A stretch of 64,000 nucleotides of DNA from Bacteroidales bacterium UBA4070 (GTDB taxonomy: Bacteria; Bacteroidota; Bacteroidia; Bacteroidales; VadinHA17). Below, one piece after another: positions 34,416 through 43,939 of the stretch (its first letter is position 1; each line of letters opens with the position of its first letter). Both the position numbers and the translations under genes were made by a program. The notes under the pieces were generated by a model. That model searched no databases. It worked only from the letters and a program-made list of their open reading frames with translations, and was not told the origin of the DNA. The stretch covers positions 70,369 to 134,368 of the forward strand of contig DFYY01000029.1 in the NCBI GenBank assembly GCA_002383485.1, read 5' to 3'.

Positions 34416-36158
34416 ATGAAACAGAAGATTAAGTTCAGTTTATTGTACCGTGATATGTGGCAATCATCAGGCAAGTACCAGCCCAGGGCTGACCAGCTCA
34501 CTGCAGTAGCGCCGCATATAGTTGAGATGGGCTGTTTTGACAGGATTGAAACCAACGGCGGAGCCTTCGAGCAGGTCCAGCTGCTTTACGGAGAGAATCC
34601 CAACACAGCTGTGAGGGAATGGGTAAAGCCTTTCAACAGCGCGGGCATACAGACTCATATGCTTGAGAGAGCGCTGAACGGCATCAGGATGTACCCGGTG
34701 CCGGCTGACGTCCGCCAGCTGATGTACAAGGTCAAGAAAGCACAGGGTGTAGACATAGCCCGTTCATTCTGCGGACTGAATGATCACCGCAACCTGGAGC
34801 TCTCGGTGAAATATGCCAGGGAGGCCGGCATGATATCACAGGCAGCACTCTCCATAACTCATTCGCCCGTTCATACGGTCGATTATTTCATGGAAGTGGT
34901 TGACCGTGTCGTTAAATACGGCACTGACGAGATCTGCCTCAAGGACATGGCAGGTGTCGGGAGGCCGGCATCACTGGGAGAGCTGGTCAGAAAGATCAAG
35001 AAGAAATACCCCGGCATGGTGGTGCAGTATCACGGCCATAGCGGACCGGGGATGTCAGTAGCCTCGATGCTTGAGGTAGCCCGTGCAGGTGCTGATTATA
35101 TAGATGTGGCTATGGAGCCCCTCAGCTGGGGAATGGTGCATCCTGACGTCATCGCTGTTCAGGCAATAATGAAGGATGCCGGATTCGAAGTTCCGGAGAT
35201 AAACATGGATGCTTACATGAAGGTGAGGTCACTGACCCAGGAGTTCATTGACGACTTCCTTGGTTACTTCATTGACCCGCGCAACAGGCATATGACCTCA
35301 CTTCTCATCGGCTCGGGACTTCCGGGCGGAATGATGGGGAGCATGATGGCTGACCTGAAAGGTGTTCACCAGGGCATCAATGCTGCCCTGAAAGCCAAAA
35401 ACAAACCGGAGATGACTGAGGACGAGCTGGTGGTCTGGCTCTTCCGGGAGGTGGAACACATATGGCCGATGATGGGTTATCCACCGCTGGTGACGCCATT
35501 CAGCCAGTACGTAAAGAACGTGGCTCTTATGAACATTGTCTCACTGGTCAACGGCAAGGATCGCTTTGCGATGATCGATCCGAACACATGGGATATGCTG
35601 CTCGGGCGGGCAGGAAAGCTGCCGGGGCCGCTGGCACCTGAGCTGATTGAGCTTGCCAGGCGTGAAGGAAAGGAGTTTTACGAAGGTAATCCTCAGGACA
35701 ACTACCCCGATGCTCTCGACACCTACAGAAAAGAGATGCAGGAGAATGGCTGGCAGCCGGGAGAGGATAAGGAGGAGCTGTTTGAGCTGGCGATGCACGA
35801 CAGGCAATACCGGGACTATAAATCCGGCGTTGCCAAAACCAGGTTCATGAAGGAGATTGAGGAGAAGCAGGCCGAGATGTCCAAAGGAACACAGGTAAAA
35901 GTCTCACCCCGAAAGCTTCTGCCGGCCCCCGAAGCCGGGATCGCATTCCTCTATTCGGGAGCAACCGCAACATACTGGCCCGATGAGGAACTCCTGAATG
36001 TGGGTGAAAATGTAAAAAAAGGAGAAATCCTGATGTATCTTATGATCGGAAAAACCATCAGGGAGGTAGTATCGGACCGCGACGGCACAGTAAAGCGAAT
36101 CCTGGTGAAGAGCGGAGACAAGATAAGAAAAGGCGATCCGCTGATTGAATTCAGTTAA
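34416..36158 (+). CDS. Pyruvate carboxylase subunit B / oxaloacetate decarboxylase alpha-like carboxyltransferase
   Basis: A 580-residue protein with an HMG-CoA-lyase-like TIM barrel (about 1-280), the conserved carboxylase domain (280-460) and a C-terminal biotinyl-type domain (about 505-580). The carbamylated-lysine block EICLKDMAG and metal-ligand pair YHGHSGPG are kept. The usual RDAHQSL reads RDMWQSS. In the biotinyl domain the lysine aligning with the biotin site is Lys546, but its context is LMIGKT instead of AMKM. The ATG at 34416 is chosen because homology starts there (KQKIKFSLLYRD); the frame opens 33 bases earlier. No biotin carboxylase or membrane decarboxylase subunit is nearby, so the partner and direction of reaction are unclear. 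Confidence 0.82.
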   Translation: MKQKIKFSLLYRDMWQSSGKYQPRADQLTAVAPHIVEMGCFDRIETNGGAFEQVQLLYGENPNTAVREWVKPFNSAGIQTHMLERALNGIRMYPVPADVRQLMYKVKKAQGVDIARSFCGLNDHRNLELSVKYAREAGMISQAALSITHSPVHTVDYFMEVVDRVVKYGTDEICLKDMAGVGRPASLGELVRKIKKKYPGMVVQYHGHSGPGMSVASMLEVARAGADYIDVAMEPLSWGMVHPDVIAVQAIMKDAGFEVPEINMDAYMKVRSLTQEFIDDFLGYFIDPRNRHMTSLLIGSGLPGGMMGSMMADLKGVHQGINAALKAKNKPEMTEDELVVWLFREVEHIWPMMGYPPLVTPFSQYVKNVALMNIVSLVNGKDRFAMIDPNTWDMLLGRAGKLPGPLAPELIELARREGKEFYEGNPQDNYPDALDTYRKEMQENGWQPGEDKEELFELAMHDRQYRDYKSGVAKTRFMKEIEEKQAEMSKGTQVKVSPRKLLPAPEAGIAFLYSGATATYWPDEELLNVGENVKKGEILMYLMIGKTIREVVSDRDGTVKRILVKSGDKIRKGDPLIEFS

Positions 36159-36265
36159 TCCGGCATCACATTTATGCCGTAAAACAACCATATTGCACGC
36201 TGCACGGTTGTATATTAAGGCATTAATACATATTTTTAGCCATCCAAACCCAAACATCGACCGTT

Positions 36266-38359
36266 ATGAAAAAACTTTTCATCATGCTTTTAATCATCTC
36301 AACGGGAGCAGTCTCCTGCAAGAAGGAGACCTGCGAGAACCCGTTTTACTGCGATTGGGACACACCCTTTGAGGTGCCGCCCTTTGATCAGATCAAATTT
36401 GAACATTTCAAACCGGCCTTCCTGAAAGGCATGGAGGAGGAAATGGCAGAGGTCAATGCCATCATCAACAATACTGAAGAGCCCACCTTCGACAATACGA
36501 TAAGGGCGATGCAGTTTACCGGCGAATTGTTGACAAAGGTTCAGCGCGCATGGGGGCCTCTCTCCGGTGCAAACACCAATGACTCCATCCAGGCCCTTTC
36601 AAGAGAGATGTCGCCTCTATTTTCAAAACACAGGGATGATATCTCACTGAATGAGAAACTGTTTGAGAGAGTCAAATCAGTTTATGAGAATCGTGATAAG
36701 TTCAATCTCACTCCTGAGGAAAGCAAGCTGCTTGAAGACCAGTACCTGGGATTTATCCGGAACGGTATCGGCCTCTCACCGGAGGACAAGGATAAGCTGC
36801 GCAAGCTCAACAGTGAACTCTCCCTCCTGGGTGTAAAATTCGGTGAAAACCTGCTGGCTGAGACAAATGGCTTCACACTTGTTATTGATAACGAAGCTGA
36901 TCTTTCAGGTCTCCCGGAAGGTATCAGGGCACAGGCTGCCGAGGCCGCAAAGGCAAAGGGAATGGAAGGAAAATGGCTTTTCACCCTTCAGGCTCCGAGT
37001 TATTTTCCGTTCATGACCTATGCTGACAACAGGGCTCTCAGGGAGAAGATGTTCCGGGGCTACATGATGCGTGGCAACAACGGCAATGAACGTGACAATA
37101 ACAAGATACTTGCTGATATTATCAGGCTGCGTGTTGAAAAAGCCAGGCTTCTCGGTTACGAGAGTCATGCGGACTATGTGCTTGAGCGCAACATGGCAAA
37201 GGAACCCGAGACAGTGCTTAATTTCCTTGCACAGATATGGGAAGCCGCCCTGCCGGTGGCAAAGGCAGAGGCTGCAGCACAACAGGAACTGATTGACAGG
37301 GAAGGGGGCAATTTCAAGCTCGAGCCGTGGGACTGGTTCTATTACACCGAAAAGATCCGCAAGGAGAAGTATGATCTCAGTGACGAAGAGACAAAGCCCT
37401 ATTTTTCAGCCAAAAACGTCACTGAAGGCATGTTCTATGTTGCCAATAAACTCTATGGACTGGAGTTCAGTGAGCGTAATGATATTCCGCTGTATCATCC
37501 TGACGTAAAAACGTTTGAGGTAAAGCGTGACAACAAGCATGTCGGCATCCTCATGATTGACTACCACCCGAGGGCTTCCAAGAGGGGCGGTGCATGGTGC
37601 AGCGGCATCAGGCCGCAGAGGCTTGACGAGGACGGCACATTCGTAACGCCGCTTGTCAGCATGGTTACCAACTTCACTCCTCCTTCGGGTGACACGCCGT
37701 CACTGCTCACCCCTGACGAAGCAAGCACCCTCTTCCATGAGTTTGGCCATGCCCTGCACAACCTGCTTTCAAACACTGAATATACCAGTGGCGTATCACG
37801 AGATTTTGTGGAGCTTCCCTCCCAGATTATGGAGCACTGGGTATTCGAACCAGAGGTTCTCAAGGTATACGCAAAGCATTACCAGACCGGCGAGGTCATT
37901 CCTGACGCACTCATAGAAAAGATAGAGAAGGCAGGCAAGTTCAACCAGGGCTTCACCACCGTGGAGTACCTGGCAGCCTCCTCACTTGACATGGAATATC
38001 ATTCACTGACCGAGCCGGTTGAGATCAACATCGGTGAGTTTGAGAAGCAAGCCATGGAGAAATACGGCCTCATCAGCGAGATCATCCCACGCTACAGGTC
38101 CACTTACTTCAATCATATCATCGGCGGCTATTCAGCAGGTTACTACAGCTATATCTGGTGTGAGCAGCTCGATGCCGATGCTTTCAAGGCTTTCAGGGAG
38201 ACAGGTGACATCTTCAACAGGGAGGTTGCCGCGCGTTTCGAGAATGAGATCCTCTCACGCAAGGGATCAAGGGACGAGCTGGAGATGTGGATAGCCTTCA
38301 GGGGTCGTGAACCGGGTATTGAAGCCCTTCTGGAAAACAGGGGCTTTATCAGCCAGTAG
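36266..38359 (+). CDS. M3-family oligopeptidase / peptidyl-dipeptidase, lipoprotein
   Basis: A 697-residue zinc metallopeptidase of the M3 family (Dcp/oligopeptidase A type). The N-terminus is a lipoprotein signal with lipobox GAVSC (Cys18). The catalytic HEFGH begins at His491 in TLFHEFGHALHN. Family blocks WDWFYYTEKIRKEKYDLS and GGYSAGYYSYIWCEQLDADAF are present. It trims peptides, probably in the periplasm or at the outer membrane. Its stop is only 3 bases before the following histidine kinase gene, so the two are likely co-transcribed. Confidence 0.93.
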   Translation: MKKLFIMLLIISTGAVSCKKETCENPFYCDWDTPFEVPPFDQIKFEHFKPAFLKGMEEEMAEVNAIINNTEEPTFDNTIRAMQFTGELLTKVQRAWGPLSGANTNDSIQALSREMSPLFSKHRDDISLNEKLFERVKSVYENRDKFNLTPEESKLLEDQYLGFIRNGIGLSPEDKDKLRKLNSELSLLGVKFGENLLAETNGFTLVIDNEADLSGLPEGIRAQAAEAAKAKGMEGKWLFTLQAPSYFPFMTYADNRALREKMFRGYMMRGNNGNERDNNKILADIIRLRVEKARLLGYESHADYVLERNMAKEPETVLNFLAQIWEAALPVAKAEAAAQQELIDREGGNFKLEPWDWFYYTEKIRKEKYDLSDEETKPYFSAKNVTEGMFYVANKLYGLEFSERNDIPLYHPDVKTFEVKRDNKHVGILMIDYHPRASKRGGAWCSGIRPQRLDEDGTFVTPLVSMVTNFTPPSGDTPSLLTPDEASTLFHEFGHALHNLLSNTEYTSGVSRDFVELPSQIMEHWVFEPEVLKVYAKHYQTGEVIPDALIEKIEKAGKFNQGFTTVEYLAASSLDMEYHSLTEPVEINIGEFEKQAMEKYGLISEIIPRYRSTYFNHIIGGYSAGYYSYIWCEQLDADAFKAFRETGDIFNREVAARFENEILSRKGSRDELEMWIAFRGREPGIEALLENRGFISQ

Positions 38360-38362
38360 AAA

Positions 38363-40471
38363 ATGTTTGCCGGGATGGATGTGCAACGCAAAGCCCTCCT
38401 TTCCCTGCTGATTCTTATCCTGGGATCAGGCATTGCCTCAGGCGTCACCTCAAGAGTGGAAAAGGGCGTGCTTGATCTCAGGCATATCGAGCAGGGAGAT
38501 GAGTTTTCCGTAAAGATGAATGGGGAATGGGAGTTCTATTATGGTACATTCATCTATGGCATCCCCGGACGGATAATTGACACCCTCACCCCTGACTGTT
38601 ATGGCAAAGTACCCGGATACTGGAGTGATTACACTGTTGACGGTCAGCGCATGCCGCGATTCGGGTATGGCACCTACAGGGCTCTGATACTTCTCCCTTC
38701 CGGGTACCGTGACCGGATGGGATTTGACATGCCGGTCTTCGATACATCATATGAGATAACCATCAACGGAGTAACCCTTGCGAGAAACGGCACACCGTCA
38801 CGCAGCAGAGCAGAATCCATTCCTGCATACGATCCTCTCTTCTTCAGCTATGTACCGGCAAAAGATACCCTGGAACTCCTTATCAGGGTCTCCAATTGGG
38901 AGCACCGCCGCGGCGGATTCTGGATGCCACTCAAAACCGGTACTTTTCATACAATACAATCTGACTTTGCCGACAAGTGGTTCATCTCCATAGCAGTGAC
39001 AGGGATGCTCTTTGCCTCTTTTCTCTTTTTCCTGATATTTTACCTGCTTGACAGGAGAGACACAAAGTTGCTTTTGTTCTCAATACTGGTCCTCTGCCTG
39101 GCACTGCGCCCGTTTCTGTCTGCCCCGTATCTGGTGACTATAGTCGATGTCAGAAACTGGCACCTGATCATCAGAGGCGAGTACCTTATACTCTGCTTCA
39201 TGATCACCTCCGGTGCATGGCTGTCATATATGATCTACCCTGCCCGATGGTTCAGAATACTCTCTTCAGCCCTGAACATAGCTTGTCTCGCAATTGTCAC
39301 GGCAGTGATACTTCTTCCTGTCCATCTGTTCTCCTATTCGGTGTGGATTGTTCAGTCGGCAGCACTGATCCTGCTGATATACACAGTCATGATGAGCATT
39401 CGTGGCATTGCACGTGGCAACAGGACAGACATACTCTACCTGGTTGCCTTCCTTGCAATCACCGTGGGTGTTGTATCTGACATATTGTTCTCCAACGCGC
39501 TGGAGGAGAACCAGCAGCATTACATTCTTTCATTCTTCATGCTGGTATTTGTCTTCATCCAGGCTACCCTGCTGATACGTGACTGGGTTGGGCGCGGGAA
39601 AGAGCGTGAGAAACTGGCTGTACAGCTGGAGGAGCTCAACCGTGACCTTGAGAACAGGGTCACAAGACGAACCGCAGAGTTGCATGAGAGAACGGAAGAA
39701 CTTAACGCCCGGAATGAGCAGATCGCCCGGCAGAACAGGAAACTGTCAGAAACCATAAGCCTCAAGAACAAGATATTCTCAGTCATCGCCCATGACCTGA
39801 GAAGCCCGGTGGTCAATATCCTCTATACAATGCATATGTTAAAGGAGGAGGAATTCCGCGACAGGACAGAATCGATGGCTGACTCGTGCATACAGTATTC
39901 GCAACAGCTGATCAGCCTGCTTGAGAACATGCTGGTATGGGGAAGAGGACAGGAAGAGATGATCCGTTATTCACCGGCGGAGAATGACCTGGCAGACATC
40001 ATACTGACCAATATCAGCATTCTTAAGGACGGCGCTGACAGGAAGAAGATAACACTGCACTTCTCCCAGATAGGAAGGTCCAAAGGCTGGTTCGACAGGG
40101 ACCTGGCTGACATTATCATCAGGAATCTGCTGTCAAATGCAATTAAGTACACCGACCACGGTGGAAAGGTCAACATCCTGGTAAAGTCACAGGAAGAGCA
40201 AGGCGACCCGCTGACGGTTAAGATATGCGACAACGGCGTAGGCATCAGCCCTGAACGTCAGAAGAGGCTTTTCACCGGAGATGAAATAGAATCAACACCC
40301 GGCACCGATTCGGAAAAGGGAACGGGTATTGGCCTGAAACTCGTGCATGAGCTGGTGACACTCAGCAACGGAACATTAACGGTAGAGAGTGCTCCCGGCA
40401 GCGGCAGCTGCTTCACGGTTATATTTCCAGGGTTTGGCCAGGGGAAAAAGGGCAGAGACTTTCTGATTTAA
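38363..40471 (+). CDS. Sensor histidine kinase with 7TM-DISM sensory region
   Basis: A 702-residue membrane histidine kinase. After a signal or anchor (about 10-27) comes an extracytoplasmic 7TMR-DISMED2-like beta domain (about 30-195). About seven membrane helices follow (205-400), then a coiled coil (410-465). The HisKA domain has His477 in VIAHDLRSPV, and the ATPase domain has NLLSNAIKYTD, DNGVGIS and GTGIGLKL. All kinase motifs look intact. No response-regulator domain is fused and none is adjacent. The ATG at 38363 or the one at 38375 could be the start. The stop overlaps the convergent Crp/Fnr gene by 4 bases. Confidence 0.9.
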   Translation: MFAGMDVQRKALLSLLILILGSGIASGVTSRVEKGVLDLRHIEQGDEFSVKMNGEWEFYYGTFIYGIPGRIIDTLTPDCYGKVPGYWSDYTVDGQRMPRFGYGTYRALILLPSGYRDRMGFDMPVFDTSYEITINGVTLARNGTPSRSRAESIPAYDPLFFSYVPAKDTLELLIRVSNWEHRRGGFWMPLKTGTFHTIQSDFADKWFISIAVTGMLFASFLFFLIFYLLDRRDTKLLLFSILVLCLALRPFLSAPYLVTIVDVRNWHLIIRGEYLILCFMITSGAWLSYMIYPARWFRILSSALNIACLAIVTAVILLPVHLFSYSVWIVQSAALILLIYTVMMSIRGIARGNRTDILYLVAFLAITVGVVSDILFSNALEENQQHYILSFFMLVFVFIQATLLIRDWVGRGKEREKLAVQLEELNRDLENRVTRRTAELHERTEELNARNEQIARQNRKLSETISLKNKIFSVIAHDLRSPVVNILYTMHMLKEEEFRDRTESMADSCIQYSQQLISLLENMLVWGRGQEEMIRYSPAENDLADIILTNISILKDGADRKKITLHFSQIGRSKGWFDRDLADIIIRNLLSNAIKYTDHGGKVNILVKSQEEQGDPLTVKICDNGVGISPERQKRLFTGDEIESTPGTDSEKGTGIGLKLVHELVTLSNGTLTVESAPGSGSCFTVIFPGFGQGKKGRDFLI

Positions 40472-41139
40472 CCTTCAAAAAGCCGCGAAAGGCCCTTCAG
40501 ATCATTCAGCCTGATCTCCCGTCGGTCAACTTTTATCAGTCCATCATGTTCCATCTCGCTTATTACCCTGGCAAGTGATGGACGCGTGACTCCGAAATAA
40601 TCAGCCATCTCCTGCTGGGTGCGGTCAATGACCACCCTTCCAGATGCCGCACCCGGAAGGGATGCGAGATAGTGGGCAAACTTCCCCTTGATAGTATGGA
40701 AGGAGTGAAACCTGAGTCGATCCGAAAGAAACTGTGCCTTGGTGCAGATAAAAGCCAGGTAATTTGAAAGAATCCGGCTGTCTCCTGACATCAGCATCAG
40801 GTAATCCCTCTTATCTATTATCAGAAGCTCCGAATCAACATTAGCCGTCACATTGACAGGGTACCTGGCACCGGCGCCGAAAAGAAGTGCCGCAGCCAGG
40901 CCTTGCGGAGGATTCATATCCTCAATCTTCATCGTACGCCCTGACAAATCTGTCATCTCACCCCTGAAACTACCCGACAGGACTACCATAAGAGATGATA
41001 TCTCCTCTCCTGCCTGTGCGGCAATGGCACCGGCATGAAAAAACCGGACTCTGAAATTCACTGCCTTCAGCAGGTCTTCCAATTCCTGGTCGCTAAGCCC
41101 TTTGAACAGGGGTGAATTGATGAGTACCGGAAATCGCAT
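40468..41139 (-). CDS. Crp/Fnr-family regulator (HcpR-like)
   Basis: A 223-residue Crp/Fnr protein: a cyclic-nucleotide-binding-like beta barrel (about 10-125), a dimer helix (about 128-150) and a winged helix-turn-helix (TQQEMADYFGVTRPSLARV, about residues 170-188). No FNR-type cysteine cluster is seen, so it should not sense oxygen through [4Fe-4S]. It is divergent from the ferredoxin-hcp operon. HcpR proteins in other Bacteroidota and in sulfate reducers control hcp in response to nitric oxide, and this position makes that the best assignment. The likely operator lies at 41177-41192. Confidence 0.85.
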   Translation of the reverse strand: MRFPVLINSPLFKGLSDQELEDLLKAVNFRVRFFHAGAIAAQAGEEISSLMVVLSGSFRGEMTDLSGRTMKIEDMNPPQGLAAALLFGAGARYPVNVTANVDSELLIIDKRDYLMLMSGDSRILSNYLAFICTKAQFLSDRLRFHSFHTIKGKFAHYLASLPGAASGRVVIDRTQQEMADYFGVTRPSLARVISEMEHDGLIKVDRREIRLNDLKGLSRLFEG

Positions 41140-41176
41140 CCCTTTTTTTGCTTGAAATTAGAAAAAAATCCTAAAT

Positions 41177-41192
41177 TGTAACATATATTACA
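41177..41192. promoter_or_regulatory. Crp/Fnr-type operator upstream of the ferredoxin-hcp operon
   Basis: TGTAACATATATTACA has perfect TGTAA and TTACA half-sites with a six-base spacer, the Crp/Fnr-family geometry. It lies in the 105-base interval between the divergent regulator and ferredoxin-hcp genes. Confidence 0.75.
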
Positions 41193-41213
41193 GACTGCCG
41201 CCTTAAAGGAGGG

Positions 41214-41221
41214 TACCTTTG
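41214..41221 (+). promoter_or_regulatory. Putative -7 element of the ferredoxin-hcp operon
   Basis: TACCTTTG matches TAnnTTTG, 23 bases before the ATG at 41245. No TTTG -33 element is seen; the operator centre (41184.5) falls roughly 42 bases upstream of the expected transcription start, the class II activator position. Confidence 0.6.
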
Positions 41222-41244
41222 CTCCAGAAAACAAGGAGAGAAGA

Positions 41245-42231
41245 ATGCTGAGAGACATTATAAAGATAGACGAGGAGAGGTGTAACGGATGTGGTCTTTG
41301 TGTTCCTAACTGTCACGAGGGAGCTCTCCAGGTCATTGACGGAAAGGTAAGGCTGGTTTCGGAGCTGATATGTGACGGACTGGGTGCCTGCATCGGGTAC
41401 TGCCCCGAGGGAGCTATTACCATAGAGAAGCGTGAGGCAGAACCTTATGATGAGATAGCTGTCATAGGCGATATGGTGAAGAAGGGCGCCAATACAGTCA
41501 TTGCCCATCTGAGACATCTGAAGGATCATCATGAGTACGGATATCTTGAAGAGGGCACTGCCTGGCTGGAGGTTCACAGTAACGAGCTCTCATTCAGCGT
41601 TGATAAGGTCCTCGCAGCTATCATCGGCCCCAAAGTGAAGGAAGCTGGCGCTGCTGTGGTAACGGCTGCTGCAGGCATCAGTGTTGCACCTGTGGCAAAC
41701 CATGGACATAGTGCCCACCCAGGAAATAATGGGCATGGTGCGCATGACAGTATTCACCTTCATCAGGGTGGCAGTTGCCCGGGCAGCGCAGAACGAATCA
41801 TGGCGCCGGAACCCGACTTTACAGCAGGAACAGCCGTGGCCGAGGGACCGTCACAGCTGACCCACTGGCCTGTTCAGTTGCACCTGGTAAATCCCGACTC
41901 ACCTGTTTACAGGGGTGCAGACCTGCTGCTGGCAGCTGACTGTGTGGCCTTCTCACTCGGCTCATTCCACAGCCGTTTCCTGAAAGGGAAAGCGCTGGCC
42001 ATTGCCTGTCCTAAACTCGATCACGGTACTGAGACCTACATTGAAAAACTGGCTGTCATGATTGAAACGGCAAAAGTAAATACTGTAACCGTGATGATGA
42101 TGGAGGTACCATGCTGCGGGGGACTGATGCAGATGGTGCTCACAGCTGTTGCCAGGGTGACCAGGAAGGTGCCCGTGAAGGCTTTGATTGTCAGTATAGA
42201 CGGGAAAATACTTCAGGAAAATTGGATATAA
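41245..42231 (+). CDS. 4Fe-4S ferredoxin-domain protein, probable redox partner of Hcp
   Basis: A 328-residue protein with an N-terminal ferredoxin region: a full CNGCGLCVPNC motif and a second CDGLGACIGYCP motif in which one cysteine is Leu. A middle region follows, then a histidine/glycine-rich stretch (about residues 151-176, with ten His between NHGHSAH and HLHQGG). The C-terminal domain (about 208-328) keeps cysteines in AADC, AIACP and EVPCCGG. Proteins of this kind commonly precede hcp in Bacteroidota, but the electron-donor role is inferred. It is separated from hcp by 42 bases. Confidence 0.78.
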   Translation: MLRDIIKIDEERCNGCGLCVPNCHEGALQVIDGKVRLVSELICDGLGACIGYCPEGAITIEKREAEPYDEIAVIGDMVKKGANTVIAHLRHLKDHHEYGYLEEGTAWLEVHSNELSFSVDKVLAAIIGPKVKEAGAAVVTAAAGISVAPVANHGHSAHPGNNGHGAHDSIHLHQGGSCPGSAERIMAPEPDFTAGTAVAEGPSQLTHWPVQLHLVNPDSPVYRGADLLLAADCVAFSLGSFHSRFLKGKALAIACPKLDHGTETYIEKLAVMIETAKVNTVTVMMMEVPCCGGLMQMVLTAVARVTRKVPVKALIVSIDGKILQENWI

Positions 42232-42273
42232 CACAAGCATAATTACATATTACAAACCAAAAAAAATACAGAG

Positions 42274-43920
42274 ATGAGCATGTTTTGTTACCAGTGCCAG
42301 GAAACGGCAAAAGGAACCGGATGCGTCGTAAAGGGCGTATGCGGCAAGACTGACGATGTTGCGCAGATGCAGGATCTGCTGGTGTGGGTGGCCAGGGGGA
42401 TTTCAATCCTTGGAACCATTGCACGCCGGAATCACTATTCAAATGCAAAGGTTGACCGCTACGTGCAGGAGGCTCTATTCACCACCATCACCAACGCCAA
42501 CTTCGACAATGAAAAGATTATTGAGAAGGTCCGTGAAGGCATTGCCCTCAGGGACAGGTTTGCCGGTGAGATGAAGGCAAAGGGTATTGCCATCCCGGCA
42601 GACCTTCATGAGAGTGTCACCTGGAAGCCCTCAGATGACGCGGAGATGGTTTCAAAAGCCGCCACCGTGGGGGTTCTCACAACCACCGACGAGGATATCC
42701 GTTCGCTCCGCGAACTGACAATCTACGGAGTCAAGGGTATAGCTGCCTATGCAGAGCATGCAGGAAACCTGGGATACAACAGTGACACTGTCGACGCCTT
42801 CATTCAGAAGGCTATGGCTGCCACAACCAATGATTCACTCAGTGCCGATGAGCTTGTGGCCCTTGTTCTTGAGACCGGCAAGCACGGAGTTGAGGTGATG
42901 GCACTGCTTGACAAGGCCAACACCACATCCTATGGCAATCCGGAGATCACCGAGGTGAACATCGGGGTACAGAACAACCCTGCCATCCTCATCAGCGGAC
43001 ACGACATGAAGGACATGGAGGAGCTTCTACGCCAGACCGAAGGTACAGGTGTAGACGTTTACACACACAGTGAGATGCTTCCCGCAAATTACTACCCCGC
43101 ATTCAAGAAGTACAGCCACTTCGTCGGAAACTATGGTAACTCATGGTGGAAACAGACCACCGAGTTCGAGTCGTTCAACGGCCCGGTTCTTTTCACCACC
43201 AACTGCATCGTCCCGCTTCGCGACAGCTACCGTGACCGCGTCTACACTACCGGTTCGTCAGGCTATCCCGGCTGCCCGCATATTCCGGACAGGGAGCCCG
43301 GCAAGGAGAAGGACTTTTCTGTTATCATCGGGCATGCAAAGAGGTGCAAACCTCCGGTAGGTATAGAGGAAGGTTCCATCGTGGGAGGTTTTGCCCACAA
43401 CCAGGTTATTAAACTCGCCGACAAGATTGTAGAAGCAGTAAAGAGCGGTGCAATCCGCAAGTTCTTTGTGATGGGCGGATGTGACGGACGCATGAAGAGC
43501 CGCGAATACTACACCGAGTTTGCACAGAAGCTGCCGAAGGACACTGTTATCCTCACGGCAGGCTGCGCCAAGTACCGCTACAACAAGCTCAAGCTTGGTG
43601 ACATCAACGGCATTCCGCGTGTTCTCGACGCCGGTCAGTGCAATGATTCATATTCGCTGGCAGTAATCGCCCTGACCCTCAAGGAGGTGTTTGGAAAGAA
43701 TGACATCAATGAGCTGCCAATCGCATACAACATTGCATGGTATGAGCAGAAGGCTGTCATCGTCCTCCTGGCACTGCTCTACCTGGGGATCAAAAATATC
43801 CATCTTGGTCCCACACTGCCCGGATTCCTTTCACCCAATGTCGTTAAGGTACTGGTGGAGAAATTCGGTATCGCAGGTATCACCACTCCCGATGAGGATA
43901 TGAAAATCCTGCTCAATTAG
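42274..43920 (+). CDS. hcp: Hybrid cluster protein (hydroxylamine reductase / NO-related)
   Basis: A 548-residue hybrid cluster protein. The N-terminal cubane ligands are C5-x2-C8-x8-C17-x5-C23, the spacing of class I enzymes rather than the E. coli-type class II spacing. Hybrid-cluster ligands are visible in TNCIVPLRD, SGYPGCPHI, AGCAKYRYNKL and DAGQCNDSYS. Hcp reduces hydroxylamine in vitro and acts on nitric oxide in vivo, protecting anaerobes from nitrosative stress. It is the second gene of an operon with the ferredoxin-domain protein and likely under the divergent Crp/Fnr regulator. A terminator follows 20 bases after the stop. Confidence 0.96.
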   Translation: MSMFCYQCQETAKGTGCVVKGVCGKTDDVAQMQDLLVWVARGISILGTIARRNHYSNAKVDRYVQEALFTTITNANFDNEKIIEKVREGIALRDRFAGEMKAKGIAIPADLHESVTWKPSDDAEMVSKAATVGVLTTTDEDIRSLRELTIYGVKGIAAYAEHAGNLGYNSDTVDAFIQKAMAATTNDSLSADELVALVLETGKHGVEVMALLDKANTTSYGNPEITEVNIGVQNNPAILISGHDMKDMEELLRQTEGTGVDVYTHSEMLPANYYPAFKKYSHFVGNYGNSWWKQTTEFESFNGPVLFTTNCIVPLRDSYRDRVYTTGSSGYPGCPHIPDREPGKEKDFSVIIGHAKRCKPPVGIEEGSIVGGFAHNQVIKLADKIVEAVKSGAIRKFFVMGGCDGRMKSREYYTEFAQKLPKDTVILTAGCAKYRYNKLKLGDINGIPRVLDAGQCNDSYSLAVIALTLKEVFGKNDINELPIAYNIAWYEQKAVIVLLALLYLGIKNIHLGPTLPGFLSPNVVKVLVEKFGIAGITTPDEDMKILLN

Positions 43921-43939
43921 AAGAAACCCATTCCATATG

